Shown here: positions 32,978-35,992 of the stretch, one piece after another
How positions within the stretch are numbered: position 1 is the first letter of the stretch
Layout: every line of letters starts with the position of its first letter
Assembly: GCA_910588875.1 (NCBI GenBank)
Contig: CAJURT010000036.1
Location: forward strand, 1-35,992
From: an uncultured Lachnospiraceae bacterium
Lineage (GTDB): Bacteria > Bacillota > Clostridia > Lachnospirales > Lachnospiraceae
Length of the DNA: 35,992 nt
Direction of reading: 5' to 3'
The notes under the pieces: generated by a model
Database searches by the model: none
Told to the model about the DNA's origin: nothing
What the model saw: the letters and a program-made list of their open reading frames with translations, nothing else
Program-made: the position numbers and the translations under genes

Positions 32978-33784
32978 ATGGCAGGCTTTTTTCAGCAAAT
33001 GGACGAGAAATATGCGAAAAAGCATTTTCCCACAGGATCTGTATTTGGAACTGTTGACAAGGTATTAAAGCGCAACAATTTTGCTTTTCTTATCATAGCC
33101 GGTTTTATGATAGCCGGCTGCCTTGCCGGGCTTTTTTGGAGTATTGGCAGAACTCTGGAGATGGTTGCCGAGGGGAACAGGGATGCGCTGGGAATTGGCA
33201 TAGGTTTCGGCTGTTTTTGGGCGGTGCTTGTGCTGCTTTTGGGTATTTCCTTTTATTTTAATGTGAGGAATTTGGCGAAAAAAAAGGAAGATTATATCAG
33301 GCTTTCTGCGAAATACAGTAAGCTGCCAGAGAAGGAAATCGAAGATTTTGACCGGCAGGCAATGGCATCTGACACCTATATTTTAAAATTGACTGCTGGC
33401 CTTGACAGGCTTCTGTCCAGCGCCACCAACAAGGATGGGCTGCTCACAAGAGACTATATATATCTGGCAAGCCCTTCCCAGGCCGTTATGCGGGTGAAGG
33501 ATTTAAAAGCCTGCTGTTTTAATGATTATACGTATTACATCAATACAGGGAAACGTTCCAAAAAGATTCATTGCCTGGCTGTTACCCTGGTCAGTTCTAA
33601 CGGGAATGGGGTGATTGACACTTCTGATACCACCGAAGAGGCCGGACGGGCTCTTATGGCTCTTCTTAAGGAGAGGAACGAGGCCATTGACACCAATGAC
33701 GGAAGGGTTCTTCCGGAAGAGGCCCTTAGCGATTACATAAAGAAAATATTAGAACGCGAAAAAATAGGTGAAAAAAATTGCTGA
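32978..33784 (+). CDS. Unknown two-helix membrane protein
   Basis: I do not recognise this 268-residue protein. A charged N-terminus (about 1-33) is followed by two hydrophobic helices (about 36-57 and 70-92), then a cytoplasmic-looking domain of about 170 residues rich in Lys, Asp and Tyr. That domain includes YIYLASPSQAVMRVKDLKAC and ALMALLKERNEAIDTNDGRV. The middle of the domain has alternating hydrophobic residues as in a beta sheet, reminiscent of small PH-like domains found behind membrane helices, but this is a guess. GGCGGAGGGA precedes the ATG. It lies 17 bases after the glycosyltransferase gene, so it may belong to the same operon. Confidence 0.7.
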   Translation: MAGFFQQMDEKYAKKHFPTGSVFGTVDKVLKRNNFAFLIIAGFMIAGCLAGLFWSIGRTLEMVAEGNRDALGIGIGFGCFWAVLVLLLGISFYFNVRNLAKKKEDYIRLSAKYSKLPEKEIEDFDRQAMASDTYILKLTAGLDRLLSSATNKDGLLTRDYIYLASPSQAVMRVKDLKACCFNDYTYYINTGKRSKKIHCLAVTLVSSNGNGVIDTSDTTEEAGRALMALLKERNEAIDTNDGRVLPEEALSDYIKKILEREKIGEKNC

Positions 33785-33791
33785 AAAAGTC

Positions 33792-33820
33792 TTGACAATT
33801 TCGACAATAAAAGATATACT
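33792..33820 (+). promoter_or_regulatory. Promoter of the tRNA-Met gene
   Basis: TTGACA (33792-33797), 17 bases, TATACT (33815-33820); the tRNA begins at 33863. Confidence 0.85.
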
Positions 33821-33862
33821 ATGTAGGCAGCCATGATTAAGGAGTTCTTAAGAGGCTGAGAT

Positions 33863-33936
33863 GGCGGAATAGCTCAGTTGGCTAGAGCATACGGTTCATA
33901 CCCGTAGTGTCGAGAGTTCAAATCTCCCTTCCGCTA
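33863..33936 (+). tRNA. tRNA-Met (CAT), probably elongator
   Basis: A 74-base cloverleaf: acceptor GGCGGAA/TTCCGCT (first pair G-U), D arm GCTC/GAGC, anticodon stem TACGG/CCGTA with anticodon CAT at 33897-33899, T loop TTCAAAT. The T stem GAGAG/CTCCC has one A-C mismatch. The initiator-type GGG/CCC anticodon stem is absent, so it is an elongator tRNA-Met or, less likely, a tRNA-Ile with modified CAT. CCA is not encoded. Confidence 0.93.
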
Positions 33937-33941
33937 CTGAA

Positions 33942-33975
33942 AGAGTATTCATTGGAAAATGGGTGCTCTTTTTTT
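33942..33975 (+). terminator. Terminator after tRNA-Met
   Basis: AGAGTATTCATT pairs with AATGGGTGCTCT (with G-U pairs) around a GGAA loop, followed by seven T. Its 3' arm plus T tract (33957-33974) recurs at 34573-34590. Confidence 0.82.
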
Positions 33976-34001
33976 GGCTGAAAAGGCAGTTTAACTTTTT
34001 C

Positions 34002-34030
34002 TTGACTTTAGATTTTTACCATGCTATGAT
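34002..34030 (+). promoter_or_regulatory. Promoter of a putative antisense RNA
   Basis: TTGACT (34002-34007), 17 bases, TATGAT (34025-34030). No plus-strand gene follows; transcription would start about 34037, at the T tract and hairpin that terminate the minus-strand small gene. Confidence 0.7.
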
Positions 34031-34067
34031 GAACATGTAAAAAGGGTGGCGGTGTTGCTGCCACCCC
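34026..34067 (+). repeat. 42-bp repeat, copy 1
   Basis: Identical to 35826-35867 except for one base (A at 34035, T at 35835). It spans most of the antisense promoter -10, the predicted start and the shared hairpin. The two copies are exactly 1800 bases apart in the same direction. Confidence 0.9.
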
Positions 34068-34140
34068 GGGACGTCTAATGATTGCTTATGCAATCATCTT
34101 CTGACCCATCAGGTGCCGGCAAGCTTGCTGATGGGTCATT
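34037..34140 (+). ncRNA. Putative antisense RNA (type I antitoxin candidate)
   Basis: Predicted from the promoter at 34002-34030. The RNA would begin with the GGGTGGC/GCCACCC hairpin, run antisense to the 3' UTR and 3' part of the small minus-strand ORF, and could end after the 11-bp hairpin TGACCCATCAG (34102-34112)/CTGATGGGTCA (34128-34138), followed by TTTACTG. Another hairpin is ATGATTGC/GCAATCAT (34078-34097). The 3' end is uncertain. Confidence 0.5.
34038..34066 (-). terminator. Terminator of the small hydrophobic-peptide gene
   Basis: On the minus strand GGGTGGC and GCCACCC (34066-34060 and 34050-34044) form a stem followed by TTTTTA, nine bases beyond the stop codon. Confidence 0.75.
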
Positions 34141-34248
34141 TACTGTCCGTCCCTTACTGCGCTGTATGTAAGATTTACACTCTTTGGCTAATGCTACCAC
34201 GCCAACCAAGATACTCACGATACGGCTAAGGATTTCGAGGAAAATCAT
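34075..34248 (-). CDS. Small hydrophobic peptide, type I toxin candidate
   Basis: A 57-residue ORF whose first 20 residues (MIFLEILSRIVSILVGVVAL) form one membrane-spanning segment, followed by a basic stretch (about 22-34) and an acidic hydrophilic tail. AGGAGG lies 8 bases before the ATG. The arrangement of a short membrane peptide, an intrinsic terminator and an opposing promoter that starts inside that terminator is that of TxpA/RatA-like type I toxin-antitoxin loci. I recognise no specific toxin family in the sequence. An in-frame GTG at 34350 with AGGAG upstream could give a 91-residue form instead. Toxicity is inference. Confidence 0.55.
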   Translation of the reverse strand: MIFLEILSRIVSILVGVVALAKECKSYIQRSKGRTVNDPSASLPAPDGSEDDCISNH

Positions 34249-34371
34249 GACCACATCCTCCTTTCTCTGGTGTTTACACACCTGTGGCACAAGCCTAAGC
34301 ATGTTAAGCCTGTCCCAAAGGTGTGCAGCTTCCAAATAGGGAGTGCTCACTTGTCTGCTCCTGATCCTCTT

Positions 34372-34400
34372 ATTATATCGGATTTTGCAGAAATTGGAAA
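34372..34400 (-). promoter_or_regulatory. Promoter of the small peptide gene
   Basis: Minus strand: TTTCCA (34400-34395), 17 bases, TATAAT (34377-34372), about 124 bases before the ATG. An inverted repeat GTCAAAA/TTTTGAC lies just upstream at 34411-34430 and could be an operator. Confidence 0.55.
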
Positions 34401-34789
34401 GAGAAACTTTGTCAAAATTCGACTTTTGACTTTATAGAAATTTAGTTTCAGGAAGTTCTGCTTCAATTTAGAAAATTCTGCTTCAAAATACTTATACTTT
34501 CGCTTCTGTTTACATTACTTCTGCTTGCCATTTCAGGTTTTGCGCTTTCATAAATGAAATGGCGTATAGGGGAAATGGGTGCTCTTTTTTATGTGTTTTG
34601 CGTGACTTTTTGGTATGATTTATGCTTTTCTCTTACTTCTTATTGAATTGTGTTGGTTCTATATACATCTTTTCATCCCAGGTTTTGTTGTTTTTATTCA
34701 TTTGTGCACCAGTGTACAAGTTTTTGATTTTTTAAAAATAAAATACAAACTCAGTCTCTTTACGGTATACCAGAATGGGAGAAAGCCCG
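34401..34789. other. A/T-rich stretch with short repeats, no gene supported
   Basis: Holds the inverted repeat 34411-34430, two TTCTGCTTCAA copies 20 bases apart (34456 and 34476) plus a related TTCTGCTT at about 34519, a 9-bp inverted repeat GCCATTTCA/TGAAATGGC (34528-34561), and the second terminator-arm copy. A hydrophobic open frame at 34615-34809 lacks a ribosome site. Confidence 0.55.
34573..34590 (+). repeat. Second copy of the tRNA terminator arm
   Basis: AAATGGGTGCTCTTTTTT matches 33957-33974 exactly, 616 bases downstream, without the complementary 5' arm. The small-peptide/antisense module lies between the two copies. Confidence 0.7.
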
Positions 34790-34818
34790 TTGTAACCGTG
34801 GGAAATTAGTGATATTAT
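34790..34818 (+). promoter_or_regulatory. Promoter of the alpha/beta hydrolase gene
   Basis: TTGTAA (34790-34795), 17 bases, TATTAT (34813-34818), 30 bases before the ATG, with AAGGAGGGA between. Confidence 0.65.
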
Positions 34819-34848
34819 ATAACTATCAACCGCAAGGAGGGATATTTT

Positions 34849-35661
34849 ATGGCAACATTTAAGACCAACGACAATGTGGAGATTTATTATGAGGTATTCG
34901 GCCAGGGAGCGCCTCTGTTTATGCTTCCGGGCTGGACCTGCACAACCAAGTTCTGGAAGCGCAATGTGGAGGAGTTGTCCAGACATTTTCAGGTGATCTG
35001 TATGGATATGAGGGGTCACGGGGAGTCGGAGAAGGTCATGCACAGCCACCGGATCTCCCGGTACGCCATGGATGTGAAGAATCTGCTGGATCATCTTGAC
35101 GTGGATCATGTGACCGTTCTTGGGTGGTCCATGGGGGCCTCCATTCTCTGGAGTTACATCGAGTTGTTCGGCAACCATCGTCTGGCGGGGCTTGTGTGCG
35201 TGGACCAGTCGCCGGCTCAGTACACGGGACCGGACTGGGTGTGGGGACAGAAGGGTTGCTATGACATGGAGATGTTTATCCGCACCTGTTATGACATCAA
35301 GTACGACCCCAAAGGCGCTGCCGCCGGGCTGGTGGGCGCTTGCCTGTACCACGAACCCACAAAAGAGGATGCGGATTTTATCGTGGAGGAGATCTGTAAG
35401 TGTCCGCCGTATGTGAGGATTGAGATCATGCGGGATCACACCAATCTGGACTGGCGTGATTTTATTCCCCACATCAATCTGCCCACTCTGGTGTGCGTGG
35501 CCAGAAACAGCAATGTGTTCGACTGGCACGGCAGCGCCTGGGTGGGGGAGAATATTCCCGGAGCCAGAACCGTGTTTTTTGAGGATTCCGGCCACATGCT
35601 GTTCTGGGAGGAGCCGGAGAAATTTAACCGGACAGTGACCGAGTTTATCAAAGGCCTATGA
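34849..35661 (+). CDS. Alpha/beta-fold hydrolase
   Basis: A 270-residue hydrolase of the alpha/beta fold. Near the N-terminus are IYYEVFGQGAPLFMLPGWTC (oxyanion region) and CMDMRGHGES. The nucleophile elbow is GWSMGAS, with the catalytic Ser near residue 94, and the catalytic His lies in FFEDSGHMLFWEEPEKF near the C-terminus. Enzymes of this type are esterases, lipases or haloperoxidase-like; the substrate is unknown. The stop overlaps the start of an AraC-type fragment (ATGA), suggesting the intact ancestor was a hydrolase-regulator pair. Confidence 0.88.
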   Translation: MATFKTNDNVEIYYEVFGQGAPLFMLPGWTCTTKFWKRNVEELSRHFQVICMDMRGHGESEKVMHSHRISRYAMDVKNLLDHLDVDHVTVLGWSMGASILWSYIELFGNHRLAGLVCVDQSPAQYTGPDWVWGQKGCYDMEMFIRTCYDIKYDPKGAAAGLVGACLYHEPTKEDADFIVEEICKCPPYVRIEIMRDHTNLDWRDFIPHINLPTLVCVARNSNVFDWHGSAWVGENIPGARTVFFEDSGHMLFWEEPEKFNRTVTEFIKGL

Positions 35662-35753
35662 TTACCAGCGAGGTCGTCAACCAGGCCATGGAATATATAC
35701 TGGAGTACCTTGAGGAGGATTTAAGACTTGAAAGTTTTCCTCATGGACTTTGA
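35658..35753 (+). pseudogene. Truncated AraC-family regulator N-terminus
   Basis: A 31-residue frame starting at the ATG that overlaps the hydrolase stop. The first 25 residues (MITSEVVNQAMEYILEYLEE onward) resemble the start of AraC-type DNA-binding domains, where a segment like LEDVA and the first helix-turn-helix should follow. Here the frame diverges after about residue 24 and stops. The remainder is not found downstream, and the 42-bp repeat copy lies about 70 bases later. Confidence 0.55.
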
Positions 35754-35825
35754 GGCGTTTTAAGCAGAGAAAGGCGGATAGTAAACATGCGACGAGTAGG
35801 CATGAAACGAACAGGAACGGATACA

Positions 35826-35867
35826 ATGATGAACTTGTAAAAAGGGTGGCGGTGTTGCTGCCACCCC
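35826..35867 (+). repeat. 42-bp repeat, copy 2
   Basis: Same as 34026-34067 with one mismatch. Here the hairpin is followed by TTTT on the plus strand and by TTTTT on the minus strand, so it can terminate in both directions. The -35 region of copy 1 is not preserved. Confidence 0.9.
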
Positions 35868-35992
35868 TTTTAGGGGGACTAAAATACTTATGCTTATGCT
35901 TTACTGTTTAGCTGCAGTAAAAATGAACCATGAAAAAAGCTGACTTGAAAAAGTAAATTCCAGTGCAGGACTAAATTCCACCCTATTTTAAT
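35868..35992. other. A/T-rich window end
   Basis: No supported gene or structure. Short TTATGC words near 35889-35900 recall the TTATGC in the 3' end of the small peptide locus, possibly a decayed second copy. Confidence 0.4.

Noticed and set aside
34615..34809. Hydrophobic 64-residue open frame, possible small membrane protein
   Set aside because: No ribosome site before the ATG, strongly A/T-rich region, and it runs into the hydrolase promoter.
1..35992. CRISPR arrays, rRNA genes, complete insertion sequences, prophage genes
   Set aside because: None were found: no regularly spaced 25-40 bp repeats, rRNA-like sequence, transposase or phage structural proteins on either strand.

Overview
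The window looks like chromosome from a Gram-positive anaerobe of the class Clostridia, most likely a Lachnospiraceae-type gut bacterium. The reasons are AGGAGG-type ribosome binding sites almost everywhere, Firmicutes-style TTGACA-17-TATAAT promoters, an infC-rpmI-rplT operon behind an attenuated leader, a lipoprotein-based peptide ABC transporter, an LtaS-like polymerase and CPBP proteases. No sequence search was possible, so the genus is not assigned.

Layout. 1-540: remnant of a mobile-element sigma-like gene, a perfect 16-bp hairpin and intergenic repeats. 539-6042: a galactitol-type PTS and tagatose-type catabolic operon (EIIA, EIIB, EIIC, polyol-phosphate dehydrogenase, PfkB kinase, class II aldolase, epimerase). 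It appears to be decaying: EIIC has lost an internal block in frame and the dehydrogenase is frameshifted at a G10 run. Related repeats lie on both sides of it. 6413-7378: ADP-ribosylglycohydrolase. 7436-8792: infC (AUU start)-rpmI-rplT with an L20-type leader. 8846-10789: ABC-F ATPase. 10981-16759: oligopeptide transporter (SBP, two permeases, two ATPases). 16790-20661: LtaS-like polymerase, IspD/TarI cytidylyltransferase and MDR dehydrogenase, together suggesting a polyol-phosphate cell-wall polymer. 20773-22422 (minus): secreted SGNH esterase. 22530-25933 (minus): aroF-tyrA-aroA. 26211-28872: stand-alone EIIA-Glc and an EF-G paralogue. 29011-32960: two CPBP proteases, a divergent carbamate-kinase-like gene and a GT2 glycosyltransferase. 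32978-33784: unknown two-TM protein. 33863-33936: tRNA-Met(CAT).

The most unusual region is 33.95-35.9 kb. Just downstream of the tRNA terminator a small ORF for a hydrophobic peptide (minus strand) faces a strong promoter on the plus strand. A transcript from that promoter would start inside the ORF's terminator and run antisense to its 3' half, as in TxpA/RatA-like type I toxin-antitoxin loci. An 18-bp stretch of the tRNA terminator recurs beyond the module. A 42-bp copy of the antisense start/terminator recurs exactly 1800 bp away, next to a truncated AraC-type gene.

The PTS operon would import and phosphorylate a polyol, oxidise it to a ketose phosphate, phosphorylate that to the bisphosphate and split it. 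With EIIC and GatD damaged the route is probably non-functional unless the lesions are sequencing errors or phase-variable. The other modules are intact housekeeping or envelope functions, each with a recognisable promoter or terminator.
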